A DNA stretch of 47,985 nucleotides from Ruminococcus sp. (GTDB lineage Bacteria; Bacillota; Clostridia; Oscillospirales; Ruminococcaceae): the NCBI GenBank assembly GCA_017634275.1, contig JAGBNQ010000009.1:1-47985 (forward strand). Direction: 5' to 3'. Positions 9,143 through 17,844 of this stretch are shown piece after piece. Under the pieces are notes generated by a model. It was given only the letters and a program-made list of their open reading frames with translations, was not told where the DNA came from and ran no database searches. The position numbers were made by a program, and so were the translations under genes. Within the stretch, counting starts at the first letter, position 1; each line of letters starts with the position of its first letter.

Positions 9143-9247
9143 CAATTGAAAATTGATAATTCATTGGCAAAGTAGATTTTAAAATCCGCGCCTCAGGCGC
9201 ACCTTTATTCTTCATTTTTCATTATTCATTATTCACTATTCATTATT
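9143..9247 (-). repeat. Short-tandem-repeat module overlapping the rel stop codon
   Basis: Read on the minus strand, AATAATGA-type tandem units (9215-9247) lead into AAAGGTGCGCCTGAGGCGC, then TTTTAAAATC and a TTTGCCAATGAATTATC segment. This matches the core found at 19-75 and partly at 16.13-16.19 kb. The tandem part covers the stop codon of rel. No gene is present. Confidence 0.6.
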
Positions 9248-11540
9248 TTCCGCTTCTCTCAACGGAGATGACATTTCTTATCTTTTTGAGCTTTGCGATA
9301 ATGGTGTTTAGCATATCCATTCCTGCAATAGAAAGCGTTACAGACAAAATAGCGTTGCCGTTTTTAAGCTCTCTTGATGTTGACTCATAGATGTAAACAT
9401 TTATCATCGCAAGTGCCGTTGAAACATCGGCAAGCAGGCCAATTCTGTCAACTGCAATGATATCAAGCGTCACCTTGAAGTATGATGACTGCTTGCTCTG
9501 GTCGCTTGACTCCCACGATGCCTTTATCCACCTGTCCTTTGCCGCCTCGCTGTTTCTTTGCGAGAGGTAGTTCTGGCAGTCCTTTTTGTGAATACTTATA
9601 CCGTGTCCGCGTGTGATAAAGCCTATTATCTCGTCCCCCGGGATAGGGTTGCAGCAGCGTGCGAATTTAACGGCGCAGTCCTCCACCCCGTCAACTATAA
9701 CGCCCGAATTTGATGATGAGCGCTTTGGCTTTGTGATTATCTCCTCATTATCGTCCTTTATCTTCTCGGCATAGCGCTTGTTGTATTCCGATTTAAGGCG
9801 CTGTATGACCTTTGAAAGCTGAACGCCGCCGTAGCCTATAGCCGCGAAGAAATCATCGACCGTTTCGCAGTTGTGGCGTTTCATATCAAGGGATAAGAAA
9901 TCCTCAAGCTCCTCCTCGGGAACGTGTATCATATTGCGCCTGAATTCTCTTTCAAGCGCGCTCCTGCCCTCGAATATATTTTCCTCGCGCCTTTCCTTTT
10001 TGAACCACGAGCGTATCTTTGATTTGGCCTCATTTGTCTTGCAGATATTCAGCCATGACCTTGACGGCCCGTGCCCCTCGACATTTGATGTAAGTATCTC
10101 GATTATCTCGCCCGTCTTTATCTCGTAATCGTATGATACCATTTTCTTGTCCACCTTAGCGCCGCACATCTTGTGCCCGACCTCGGTGTGTATAGCGTAT
10201 GCAAAGTCTATTACCGTAGACCCTACGGGCAGCGATATCATATCGCCCTTTGGCGTGAATGCAAATACGTCCTCGGGCGCAAGGTCGTTCTTGATAGCCC
10301 TTACTATCTCCTCAACGTCATTTGATTCCTGCTGGCTCTCGATTATCCGCCTTATCCACGCTAAGCGCTTATCGTCCTTTTCCGAGGACTTTATGCCCTC
10401 CTTGTATTTCCAGTGCGATGCGATACCGTATTCAGCCATCTGGTGCATTTCCCACGTTCTTATCTGCACCTCAAAGGGAATAGCCTGCCTGCCGATAACA
10501 GTCGTGTGGAGAGATTGGTACATATTAGGCTTAGGTGTCGATATATAGTCCTTGAACCTTGCAGGTATCGGGCGGTACATATCATGTATTATACCAAGAA
10601 CGCTGTAGCACTCGGTAACTGTGTTTACTATCACCCTTACAGCGTAGCGGTCATATATCTGGTCTATCTCCTTGCCGTCACGGTATACCTTTTTGTAAAT
10701 GCCGTAGTTGCTCTTTACTCTACCCTCAACACATGGCACGGGGTCAAAGTCCTTTGCAAGTCTTTCCTTTATGGTAGATACCAGATCTCTTACAAGCTTT
10801 TCGCGAGCGTCCTTTCTAAGTGCCATTTGCCGCTCTATCTCCTCATAGGCAAACGGGTCAAGGTAGCGGAAGGCAAGGTCTTCAAGCTCGTTTTGTATCG
10901 AACTTATACCGAGCCTGTGCGCTATCGGGGAATAGATATTCATAGTTTCGTGCGCGATAGTCCTGCGCTTAGCCTCCGAGCAGAAACCGAGCGTTCTCAT
11001 ATTATGCAGCCTGTCCGAAAGCTTGATGATGATTACTCTTATATCATCGCTCATTGCAAGAAGTATCTTTCTGATATTCTCTGCCTTTTGCTCCTCTTTT
11101 GTGAATATCTCCACCTTGCCGAGCTTTGTAACGCCGTTTACAAGCATAGCCACGTCCGAGCCGAACTGCTTGTGCAGCTCTTCAAGCGTGCAGGGCGTGT
11201 CCTCAACAACATCGTGCAAAAGTGCCGCACATATAGTGTCGGTATCCATTCCAAGCTCTAAAAGTATGTATGCTACCGCTACGGGGTGAACGATATAAGG
11301 CTCACCCGACTCGCGTTTCTGATCGTGGTGATATTTCTCCGCAAGCTCGTATGCCGAAACTATCTTTGACAGGTCATACTGCTTATCGGTATCAAGTATC
11401 TTCTGTATCAGAACATCTATCGTATATTCCTTAGGCTCGGGAATAAATTTCGAGCTTGATGACGCTACAGCTATCTCTTCCGGCTTACTCTGAGTTTGCT
11501 GCTGTAAGCCCTCGTTTTTCTCCTTTTCTTCCATTGTCAT
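9243..11540 (-). CDS. rel: Bifunctional (p)ppGpp synthetase/hydrolase (RelA/SpoT family)
   Basis: Makes and degrades the stringent-response alarmone (p)ppGpp, regulated by ribosomes and uncharged tRNA. The 765-residue product has an HD hydrolase domain with an intact HDVVEDT motif and SDRLHNMRTL, so hydrolysis is likely functional. The synthetase domain contains YQSLHTTVI. A TGS domain (AFTPKGDMISLPVGS), a helical/zinc-finger region with CCNPIPGDEIIG and a C-terminal ACT domain follow. The length is normal for long Rel proteins. Two candidate starts, ATGs at 11538-11540 and 11532-11534, share an AAGGGTG site; the second has the better spacing. It follows recJ by 24 bp. Confidence 0.95.
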   Translation of the reverse strand: MTMEEKEKNEGLQQQTQSKPEEIAVASSSSKFIPEPKEYTIDVLIQKILDTDKQYDLSKIVSAYELAEKYHHDQKRESGEPYIVHPVAVAYILLELGMDTDTICAALLHDVVEDTPCTLEELHKQFGSDVAMLVNGVTKLGKVEIFTKEEQKAENIRKILLAMSDDIRVIIIKLSDRLHNMRTLGFCSEAKRRTIAHETMNIYSPIAHRLGISSIQNELEDLAFRYLDPFAYEEIERQMALRKDAREKLVRDLVSTIKERLAKDFDPVPCVEGRVKSNYGIYKKVYRDGKEIDQIYDRYAVRVIVNTVTECYSVLGIIHDMYRPIPARFKDYISTPKPNMYQSLHTTVIGRQAIPFEVQIRTWEMHQMAEYGIASHWKYKEGIKSSEKDDKRLAWIRRIIESQQESNDVEEIVRAIKNDLAPEDVFAFTPKGDMISLPVGSTVIDFAYAIHTEVGHKMCGAKVDKKMVSYDYEIKTGEIIEILTSNVEGHGPSRSWLNICKTNEAKSKIRSWFKKERREENIFEGRSALEREFRRNMIHVPEEELEDFLSLDMKRHNCETVDDFFAAIGYGGVQLSKVIQRLKSEYNKRYAEKIKDDNEEIITKPKRSSSNSGVIVDGVEDCAVKFARCCNPIPGDEIIGFITRGHGISIHKKDCQNYLSQRNSEAAKDRWIKASWESSDQSKQSSYFKVTLDIIAVDRIGLLADVSTALAMINVYIYESTSRELKNGNAILSVTLSIAGMDMLNTIIAKLKKIRNVISVERSGK

Positions 11541-11564
11541 TCACCCTTTCGGTCTGCATATTTA

Positions 11565-13583
11565 TTATTTTAGCCTGTTCCTTAATTCATTCAGTATCTT
11601 TGAGCTTTCAAGGTCTGCCTTGCCCTCAAAGCTCTTAAGAGTTATTATGCCGCTGCCTGCCTTGAAATCAAAAATGCCGAGTTCCTCACATATATCAATG
11701 CATATCCTAAGCTTGCAGTAATTCATCACTCTCGGGTCAAAGCTGTAGTAAAGCCTGTCGATATCCGCCGCCTTTGCTGACTTGACCGCCTTGAACACCG
11801 CTGCAAGCTCCTCCCTTGAAGGTATTATCTTCTTAAGAAAGGCAGGGTTTAGCTCCTCGCCGCGCCTGTAGCTTTCGTAGCACTCCTTAGCGCTGAAGTA
11901 AGCATTCTGATTAAAGCCCGACGGGCGGTGATCGCTCACCTTTAAGCTGATGCTCTCCCTGCCGCCGTATTCACTGACTTCAAGCGTTACAAGAAGATCA
12001 GCCTTTACCCCTGCCCTGACATTCAGCCTTGCAGGCGGCGTGCCGAACAAAAGCGCCTCCGCCCTGACACCGCCGTAGTTTATTTCAAGCTTTGAATGCT
12101 TTCCGCCCGAGAGTGGTATCACCCTTGTGACCTCCGCCCCGAGAACAGCAAACACGGGCGGCGGATTGCCCTCACCAAACGGCTCCAGCTTTGACAAGCC
12201 CTTTACTCTGTCAATATTCAGATCCGCCGGCTCCAGCACCTTGTCAGCCTTAAGCTCTGTCATCGGCATATGCTCCATACCTGCCGCATAAGTGTATACC
12301 CTCTGCTTGAAAAGCTCGATATTCTCGGGCAGTATGCTGAAACCTCCGGCACACTCATGTCCGCCGTTTTTTATCAAAAGATCCTCGGCATTCTGAAAGC
12401 ACTTGAATATATTAAAGCCCTTTATACTCCTTGCAGAGCCCCTTGCAAGCTCGCCCTCTATAGTTATAAGAATAGTGGGCTTGCTGTAGTATTCCATCAC
12501 CCTTGCGGCAACAATGCCGATAACGCCGTGCGCCCAGTTTTTGCCCGAAAGGATAAGCACGCGCTCATTGAGTATCTCGGGGTGATCGTTTATGTAGTCA
12601 AATATCTCCTTTGAGATAACGGCCTCTGTTTCCTTGCGCTTATCGTTCAGGCTTACGAGCATTCCTGCGTAGACCTCCGCGTCCTCGGGCTCGCTCAAAA
12701 GCATTTTCACAGCCGTTATAGGCGAGCCGAAACGCCCTGCCGCATTTATCCTCGGGGATAAAGTAAAGGCAATATCCGTAGACCTCGGGTTAGGCCTTAG
12801 ACCTGCCTTTTCCTTAAGCGCGCGAAGTCCGTAGTTATCTGTATTCTCCAAAAGCTTTAAGCCGTTTTTGACTATATATCTGTTCTCTCCCGTAAGCGAA
12901 ACCACGTCCGCAACAGTTCCTACAGCGCATATGTCAAGGTACTGGTCAAGCACGGTATCATAGCTGCCGCCGTCAAGCGCCGCGCAAAGCTTAAGTGCCA
13001 CACCGCAGCCGCAAAGGTGCTTGAATGCCGAGGGGCAATCCTCCCTGTGCGGATCAACTACCGCCTCAGCCCTCGGGAGCGTCTGCCCGGGCTGGTGGTG
13101 GTCAGTAACTACAAGTTTCATGCCGAGGTCATATATCTCCTCGGCCTCCTCAATGGCGGAAATGCCGTTGTCAACGGTAATTATCATCTTTACCCCCTGA
13201 TCGTGGAGGTATTTTATAGCCTTAATATTCATGCCGTACCCGTCAGCGCGCTCGGGGATATAGTACATTACATTAGCGCCGATGCTCAGCAGATAATCAT
13301 ACAAGACCGCCGTACTGGTAACGCCGTCGCAGTCATAGTCGCCGTAGATGCAGATAAGCTCATAATCATCCACCGCCGCCATGACCGCCTCGGCCGCCTT
13401 ATCCATATCCTTAAGCACAAACGGGTCTTCAAGCTCGCCCAAGGTAAAAAACTCTGCGAATTTATCAAAATCGGTAAAGCCCCTTGAAACCATAACATCA
13501 ACAGCAAGCTTGTCGATATCACACCTTGATGCGATATCCCTTGAAACCTGCTCATCGGGCTTATTTATGATCCACTTTTTCAT
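11565..13583 (-). CDS. recJ: Single-stranded-DNA-specific exonuclease RecJ
   Basis: A 5'-3' single-strand DNA exonuclease for recombination and mismatch/base-excision repair. The 672-residue product has the DHH-family motifs: IYGDYDCDGVTSTA (motif I) and VTDHHQPG (motif III). A DHHA1 domain with LSGKNWAHGVIGIVAARV and GGHECAGGFS, and an OB-like domain, follow, with an extra C-terminal segment as in B. subtilis RecJ. The ATG 13581-13583 follows CGGAG. It opens the long minus-strand operon from its own promoter. The apt gene often found between recJ and rel in Firmicutes is absent. Confidence 0.95.
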   Translation of the reverse strand: MKKWIINKPDEQVSRDIASRCDIDKLAVDVMVSRGFTDFDKFAEFFTLGELEDPFVLKDMDKAAEAVMAAVDDYELICIYGDYDCDGVTSTAVLYDYLLSIGANVMYYIPERADGYGMNIKAIKYLHDQGVKMIITVDNGISAIEEAEEIYDLGMKLVVTDHHQPGQTLPRAEAVVDPHREDCPSAFKHLCGCGVALKLCAALDGGSYDTVLDQYLDICAVGTVADVVSLTGENRYIVKNGLKLLENTDNYGLRALKEKAGLRPNPRSTDIAFTLSPRINAAGRFGSPITAVKMLLSEPEDAEVYAGMLVSLNDKRKETEAVISKEIFDYINDHPEILNERVLILSGKNWAHGVIGIVAARVMEYYSKPTILITIEGELARGSARSIKGFNIFKCFQNAEDLLIKNGGHECAGGFSILPENIELFKQRVYTYAAGMEHMPMTELKADKVLEPADLNIDRVKGLSKLEPFGEGNPPPVFAVLGAEVTRVIPLSGGKHSKLEINYGGVRAEALLFGTPPARLNVRAGVKADLLVTLEVSEYGGRESISLKVSDHRPSGFNQNAYFSAKECYESYRRGEELNPAFLKKIIPSREELAAVFKAVKSAKAADIDRLYYSFDPRVMNYCKLRICIDICEELGIFDFKAGSGIITLKSFEGKADLESSKILNELRNRLK

Positions 13584-13626
13584 TCTTATGCTCCGTTTCT
13601 GAAAATAGATAATAATAATCTATTTT

Positions 13627-13655
13627 ATTATACCACATTTCATAATAAAAATCAA
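13627..13655 (-). promoter_or_regulatory. Sigma-A promoter of the recJ-rel operon
   Basis: TTGATT, 17 bp, TATAAT on the minus strand, about 45 bp upstream of the recJ start. Confidence 0.75.
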
Positions 13656-13693
13656 TTGCAATATTATTACCTACTGTTTAAAAATTACCCATG

Positions 13694-13727
13694 CAAAAAA
13701 GGTACCGCAAAGCGATACCTTTTTATT
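13694..13727 (-). terminator. Terminator of the cell-wall hydrolase gene
   Basis: The stem AAAAAGGTATCGC / GCGGTACCTTTTTT (minus strand) is followed by further T residues, just past the hydrolase stop. The same GGTATCGC stem motif recurs at 38.43-38.47 kb. Confidence 0.8.
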
Positions 13728-13757
13728 ATTTATTCTTTTTTATTAATTATTTAGAAA

Positions 13758-14714
13758 TCAGCCCCAATACTCTCTCCAGACATTGAAGTAACCCCACGGG
13801 ATCTGGAAGGAATAAGCTATCCTGCTGTCGCTCTGATAGTAGGGACGGTTGCACCAGTAGTAAACAGTGCCGTCATTCTTTATGCCATTAAGTGCAGTCT
13901 TGTTGTAAAGCGCGCCGTATGCTGCTACCTTTACTCTCTTGGGAACGTTACCGTAGGTAGCACCGTCATATGCAAGCCCCTCGGAGGACATAAAGTTGCC
14001 GCTGTAGTATATCATTTCCTGAACGGTCGCATATCTGCTGTAATAGCTCGGCCATACGCCCTTCTTTGTGTACTTGGCTGCTACGAATCTGTTTACCACA
14101 CAGTCAGAAACGTAAACTATCGGCTTATCCCAGAAATCTCCTGCCATGCCGCCTACCTCGTGGTAAACGATCCTGCATATCGCCTGAAAGCCGTAAGCAT
14201 CATAATCCATTACCGCTGTTGAAAGCTTTTGTGTCTTGGAAAATGCGCTCTTTACCGAGCCGTTTACTGCTCTTACCTTAAAGCTGTAGGTGGTTCCTCT
14301 TTTAAGGCCTTTTACCTTTACCTTTAAGGCTGTTGTGGTCTTTATCTTTGTCCATTTCTTATACTTGCCGCCCTTGATGTAGAGCTGGTATTTTGCTGCA
14401 TTTTTAACTGATTTATATCTGACTATCAGCTGTGTTGTCTGCTTTTTGTAGGGGTGAGTAGCTGCGCTGTCGTACTTAGCCTCTGCAACGAACTTAGGTG
14501 CTGCAAGTGTGAGCTTTTTTGTCTCGGTTGTTGCTGTTGTTGTCGTCTTTGCTGTAGTAGCTGTTGTCGTCGCTGCGGCTGCTGTGTCAGCTGCGCTGAC
14601 CTTTGCATTCCCTATGCAGAAAACAAATAATATCGAAACTGCAATTATTGCTGTTGCTAACTTGATAAGCTTTGGCGTGACGCCCTCGCTCGAATTGTTT
14701 GAAATAATACCCAT
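13758..14714 (-). CDS. Secreted cell-wall hydrolase (SleB-like) with FN3 domain
   Basis: An exported protein of 318 residues, predicted to cleave or bind peptidoglycan. It has a signal-anchor/signal peptide (about 14-42) and a Thr/Ala-rich linker (43-66). A fibronectin type III-like domain follows (about 70-166, with TTYSFKVRAVNG). The C-terminal domain (172-318) resembles the SleB/CwlJ-type Hydrolase_2 family, with AICRIVYHEVGG (E186 the likely catalytic residue), a VVNRF segment and a Trp/Tyr-rich end. Monocistronic. The start at 14712-14714 has no clear Shine-Dalgarno site, and the transcript begins with a structured leader of about 140 nt, so translation may be controlled there. Assignment of the catalytic domain is by motif and could be wrong in detail. 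Confidence 0.8.
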   Translation of the reverse strand: MGIISNNSSEGVTPKLIKLATAIIAVSILFVFCIGNAKVSAADTAAAATTTATTAKTTTTATTETKKLTLAAPKFVAEAKYDSAATHPYKKQTTQLIVRYKSVKNAAKYQLYIKGGKYKKWTKIKTTTALKVKVKGLKRGTTYSFKVRAVNGSVKSAFSKTQKLSTAVMDYDAYGFQAICRIVYHEVGGMAGDFWDKPIVYVSDCVVNRFVAAKYTKKGVWPSYYSRYATVQEMIYYSGNFMSSEGLAYDGATYGNVPKRVKVAAYGALYNKTALNGIKNDGTVYYWCNRPYYQSDSRIAYSFQIPWGYFNVWREYWG

Positions 14715-14715
14715 A

Positions 14716-14800
14716 AATTAGTTGGCGAAAGATATTTCGGCTGTGGTTTTCCGAAACCCCGCCTTTCATCTCCTTTCGGTGAAAGCCTTATGCTTTCACA
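14716..14800 (-). promoter_or_regulatory. Structured 5' leader of the hydrolase mRNA
   Basis: On the minus strand, a perfect hairpin GTGAAAGC-loop-GCTTTCAC (14779-14799) is followed by a nested fold. Its TTTCGG/CCGAAA arms are at 14735-14740 and 14751-14756, enclosed by GGCG/CGCC. It does not match the c-di-AMP, c-di-GMP or cobalamin riboswitch motifs I know. Confidence 0.5.
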
Positions 14801-14858
14801 ATAAATTCTCTTTTATAAATATTTTAATAATTACAAAAGAGTTACAAAGTACAATGCT

Positions 14859-14888
14859 ATTGTAACATCTAAGCGCCCGGAATGTCAA
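14859..14888 (-). promoter_or_regulatory. Sigma-A promoter of the cell-wall hydrolase
   Basis: TTGACA, 18 bp, TACAAT on the minus strand. It implies an untranslated leader of roughly 140 nt. Confidence 0.65.
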
Positions 14889-15144
14889 GGCGGTTTACAT
14901 TTTATTTACATTTTCTCGCCATAAGTGTACAAAAGATTACAATATACCGACAAAAAGTTTATTAAAATCGACGAGGAATATTTGCGAAATTGGCTTAATA
15001 TAATAATTAATTGCAATAATAAAACTTTTTATTTTTGCCTGAAAAGCCCATAAATTCAGCAAAAAATCCGCCGTGAATGTAATAAAATATAATTCATGAG
15101 CATAAACATTTACAAAGAAATTTATGAGAGGAAGGGAAAACTAA
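14889..15144. other. AT-rich divergent intergenic region
   Basis: Upstream DNA of the S1-domain gene. It contains A/T-rich stretches and a TATAAT at 15088-15093 that could be the -10 of the plus-strand gene, without a convincing -35. No gene is seen; an ORF starting near 15096 is out of frame with the S1 gene. Confidence 0.4.
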
Positions 15145-16065
15145 ATGAATGCATTTTACCCCGAGGGCAGCATAAAAAACATGACCGACAGCGAATATTA
15201 CCTTTCGACACCCGAAAGGCTCAGCGAGGCGATACAAAAAGAGCTTATACTCGAATCCCGTGCCGAGATGTGTTCAAAAGAGCATGATATGTACATAGAC
15301 CTCCCCTTTTGCCGCGCTGTCATTCCGCGCGAGGAGGGGGCTTTAGGAATTAAGGACGGCAGCACGCGCGACATAGCTATCCTCTCGCGCGTGGGAAAGC
15401 CCGTCTGCTTTGTGCCGATATCGCTTGAAAAGCGCGGCGACAGCTATATTGCAGTGCTTTCACGCCGCTTAGCGCAGCAAAGGTGCGAGGAGGAATACCT
15501 GTCCCTCTTAGAGGCAGGCGACATAATCGATGCGACTGTAACGCATTTAGAGCCATTCGGCGCGTTTGCCGACATAGGCTGCGGTATATGCTCGCTTATC
15601 CCGATAGATGCTATTTCCGTATCCCGTATATCTCACCCTGCCGACCGCTTTTATAACGGCATGAAAATAAAGGCCGTCATCAAGGGCAGAGAAAACGGCA
15701 GGATATGCCTGTCCCACAAGGAGCTTTTGGGAACATGGGAGCAAAACGCCGCGCGCTTTAGTCAGGGCGAAACTGTCAGCGGAATAATACGCTCGGTAGA
15801 GAGCTACGGGGTGTTTATTGAGCTTACCCCAAACCTTGCAGGCCTTGCCGAGCCGTTTGAGGGCGCTGAAGCAGGAATGTGCGCAAGCGTTTATATCAAA
15901 GCGATAATCCCCGAGAAAATGAAAATAAAGCTGATAGCCGTTGACGTTTTTGAGCAGCCGCAGAAAACGCAGGAAATAGAATATTTCACATCATCGGGCA
16001 GAGTAGAGCGCTGGGATTACTCGGTAAAAGGCGCACAAAAGGAGATCTACACTCAATTTGCCTAA
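15145..16065 (+). CDS. S1 RNA-binding domain protein (RpsA-like)
   Basis: A cytoplasmic protein of 306 residues with two S1-type OB folds: about 124-195 (GDIIDATVTHLEPFGAFADI, ending ICLSHKE) and about 208-275 (GETVSGIIRSVESYGVFIEL). The preceding 120 residues resemble the degenerate first domain of Firmicute RpsA-like/YugI-like proteins. It probably binds mRNA or associates with ribosomes; the precise role is unknown. It is too short for a full ribosomal protein S1. The ATG 15145 has GAGAGGAAGGG upstream. It is a single gene, convergent with the Ig-like surface-protein gene. Confidence 0.85.
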   Translation: MNAFYPEGSIKNMTDSEYYLSTPERLSEAIQKELILESRAEMCSKEHDMYIDLPFCRAVIPREEGALGIKDGSTRDIAILSRVGKPVCFVPISLEKRGDSYIAVLSRRLAQQRCEEEYLSLLEAGDIIDATVTHLEPFGAFADIGCGICSLIPIDAISVSRISHPADRFYNGMKIKAVIKGRENGRICLSHKELLGTWEQNAARFSQGETVSGIIRSVESYGVFIELTPNLAGLAEPFEGAEAGMCASVYIKAIIPEKMKIKLIAVDVFEQPQKTQEIEYFTSSGRVERWDYSVKGAQKEIYTQFA

Positions 16066-16085
16066 TTCTTCATATTCATACAAAA

Positions 16086-16192
16086 ATGGCCATTCAGCCA
16101 ATGTCTGCACATAAACCTTTAGTGCATAAACATCGGCCGAATGGCCATAAGCGCGCAAGCGCACCTTAATTATTAATTATTAATTAACTGAC
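16086..16192. repeat. Palindrome plus AT tandem repeat
   Basis: TGGCCATTCAGCC and GGCCGAATGGCCA form the arms of a hairpin (about 16087-16148). Next comes GCGCGCAAGCGCACC and a tandem TTAATTA array (about 16168-16192) reaching the stop of the downstream minus-strand gene. Read on the minus strand, the order (AT tandem, AAGGTGCGC core) equals that of the module at 9.2 kb. Confidence 0.55.
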
Positions 16193-17482
16193 CTTTACGC
16201 TCTTAGCGCTCGAATAGTCGCCGTATATCTTCTTGTCACCGACTGTCTTGTAGGCTCTTACCTTGAAATAATAGGTCTTGCCCTTTGTGAGCGAGGTTAT
16301 GTTCACACTTGTCTTGGAATTTCCCGAAACCGTCTTGTTCTTGCTTGAGGTAAATGATGAATTCTCCGAATAAGCTATCTGATACCCGTCACCCGAGGTG
16401 TTCTTTGACCATGTAACGGTCGCCTGCTTAGTCTTTGGCGAGGTAACAGTCTTTATCAGCGACTTTTTGGGCTTGATAACATAGCTGCCGCTTACCGAGC
16501 CGCTGTAGTTGCCCTTTCCCGTTATCTTGACTATCGCTGTTCCTATCTCGACATTGTTTTTGTAGCTCACCGTGTAATCAGTTCCGCTTACAAGCGTCTT
16601 GCTGCCGAGCTTTACGGTAGGTTTCGGCTTAACAGCCTTGCCAGTGTATGCATAGGTAAGCCCCGACATACTTATCAAAGCCCCTTTTAGCGGCTTTTTG
16701 GCTATAGTAAAGGTCTTGGAAACGCTGCCCTTGTATTTGCCCTTGCCCGTTGCCGTGACAGTCGCCGTTCCTGCGTTTACATTATTCTTGTAGGAAAGGG
16801 TAAAGTCAGTACCCTCCTTTAAAAACTTATTGCCGTAGGAAACTGTCGCCGCAGGCTTGCAGGCCGAGCCCGAATATGTGTAGCTTGACTGGGTAATGCT
16901 CATTTTAGCGTTTGAGAGGCTTTTGACTATTATGCTGTCATCAAACGAAAGCACAACGCCCGTGAGTGCTACCTCATAATCATTGCTGTCGCAGTCAAAC
17001 CAAACTCTTGCATATGTATCCTCGTCCTTAAAAAAGCCCGTAGGCTTTTCAAGGGTAACGCAGTAATACCCGTCCATTATCTTTTCAAGGGTAAGCTCCT
17101 TAACAGGCACGGGCAGAAGGTCATCATCATACATTACCTCGCCGTTCTCATCAAGCTGATAAGGCTCAAAAGCCCACTCGTGAGAAACCCTGCCGTAGGT
17201 GTCACTGTCAGTTCCCAGCGTTCCCGTAAGCTCTATCTCGCCGTTTACAGCCTTTTTGGCGATATCCTCATCTACCCTTAAGGTAAATGTCACGGCAGAT
17301 ATCCCCGTTATATCGGTAACGCTTGAAAAGCCTGCCTTTTTGCCGTACTCATCAAGCCCCAAAAGGGTAGCACTGTTATAATAGCGCGATGTCTTAACAG
17401 TATCGGCCGCGCCTACATTCATAACACCGAGCGCCATAGCCGCAGCGGTTGCAGCACAAAGCGCCGAAAGCCTTTTTGCCAT
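16184..17482 (-). CDS. Secreted protein with Ig-like repeats and C-terminal FN3 domain
   Basis: A 432-residue exported protein with a signal peptide (cleavage near GAADT, residue 26) and a novel N-terminal domain of about 165 residues rich in Asp/Tyr/Glu. Two tandem Ig-like (MBG/YDG-type) repeats follow (about 200-265 and 268-340), sharing YSGSACKPA/YTGKAVKPK, GTDFTLSYKNN/GTDYTVSYKNN and GKGKYKGSVS/GKGNYSGSVS. The C-terminus is an FN3 domain (about 345-432, KGKTYYFKVRAYK). There is no sorting motif or dockerin. It probably works as a surface or extracellular binding protein; ligand unknown. The ATG follows GAAAGGAAG, with a strong promoter just upstream. Confidence 0.82.
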   Translation of the reverse strand: MAKRLSALCAATAAAMALGVMNVGAADTVKTSRYYNSATLLGLDEYGKKAGFSSVTDITGISAVTFTLRVDEDIAKKAVNGEIELTGTLGTDSDTYGRVSHEWAFEPYQLDENGEVMYDDDLLPVPVKELTLEKIMDGYYCVTLEKPTGFFKDEDTYARVWFDCDSNDYEVALTGVVLSFDDSIIVKSLSNAKMSITQSSYTYSGSACKPAATVSYGNKFLKEGTDFTLSYKNNVNAGTATVTATGKGKYKGSVSKTFTIAKKPLKGALISMSGLTYAYTGKAVKPKPTVKLGSKTLVSGTDYTVSYKNNVEIGTAIVKITGKGNYSGSVSGSYVIKPKKSLIKTVTSPKTKQATVTWSKNTSGDGYQIAYSENSSFTSSKNKTVSGNSKTSVNITSLTKGKTYYFKVRAYKTVGDKKIYGDYSSAKSVKVS

Positions 17483-17519
17483 ATATATCTTCCTTTCGTT
17501 ATAATCTTTGACAGCTATT

Positions 17520-17548
17520 ATTATATCACAAAAGCTAAAAAAAGTAAA
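17520..17548 (-). promoter_or_regulatory. Sigma-A promoter of the Ig-like surface-protein gene
   Basis: TTTACT, 17 bp, TATAAT on the minus strand, about 40 bp from the start codon. Confidence 0.75.
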
Positions 17549-17565
17549 TAGGAATTTTTTATCTG

Positions 17566-17602
17566 ATAAAAACGAAAGGACAGCCGAAAACGACTGCCCT
17601 TT
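17566..17602 (-). terminator. Terminator downstream of pyrE
   Basis: AAAGGGCAGTCG / CGGCTGTCCTTT stem followed by CGTTTTTATC on the minus strand, about 240 bp past the pyrE stop and just before the next promoter. Confidence 0.65.
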
Positions 17603-17844
17603 GTTTGTGTAAAAATTTTGGAGAGGATGAAATGAGCTAAGGAGTTTGTCACTTAGTTTTTCATTCTTTTTTCTTTCTCTGTTCTACAAATACTATTATA
17701 TACCATATCAAGGCAAATAACAACAACAAAGAAATTACATTTTACTACAATTTAGTTACAAAATCCATCCTCACCGCAAAATATGCCGTCAGCCGCCCTG
17801 ATATGACCACAATCGGTTGTGGTCACAGTGCCAAATTCGGCATA
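17603..17844. other. Intergenic region 3' of pyrE with nested palindrome
   Basis: It contains GGAGTTTGTCAC (about 17641-17652), which matches the end of the large repeat (copy 3 carries GTGACAAACTC). There is also a nested inverted repeat at about 17787-17845: outer ATATGCCG/CGGCATAT, inner TGACCACAA/TTGTGGTCA. The palindrome touches the pyrE stop; its strand of action is unclear. No gene is seen. Confidence 0.5.

Noticed and set aside
10413..11261. 282-codon plus-strand ORF inside rel
   Set aside because: Antisense to intact RelA/SpoT domains; no start site.
14587..14769. 60-codon ORF starting in the hydrolase leader
   Set aside because: GGAG abuts its ATG without spacing, it overlaps the hydrolase out of frame, and the same bases form the leader helices.
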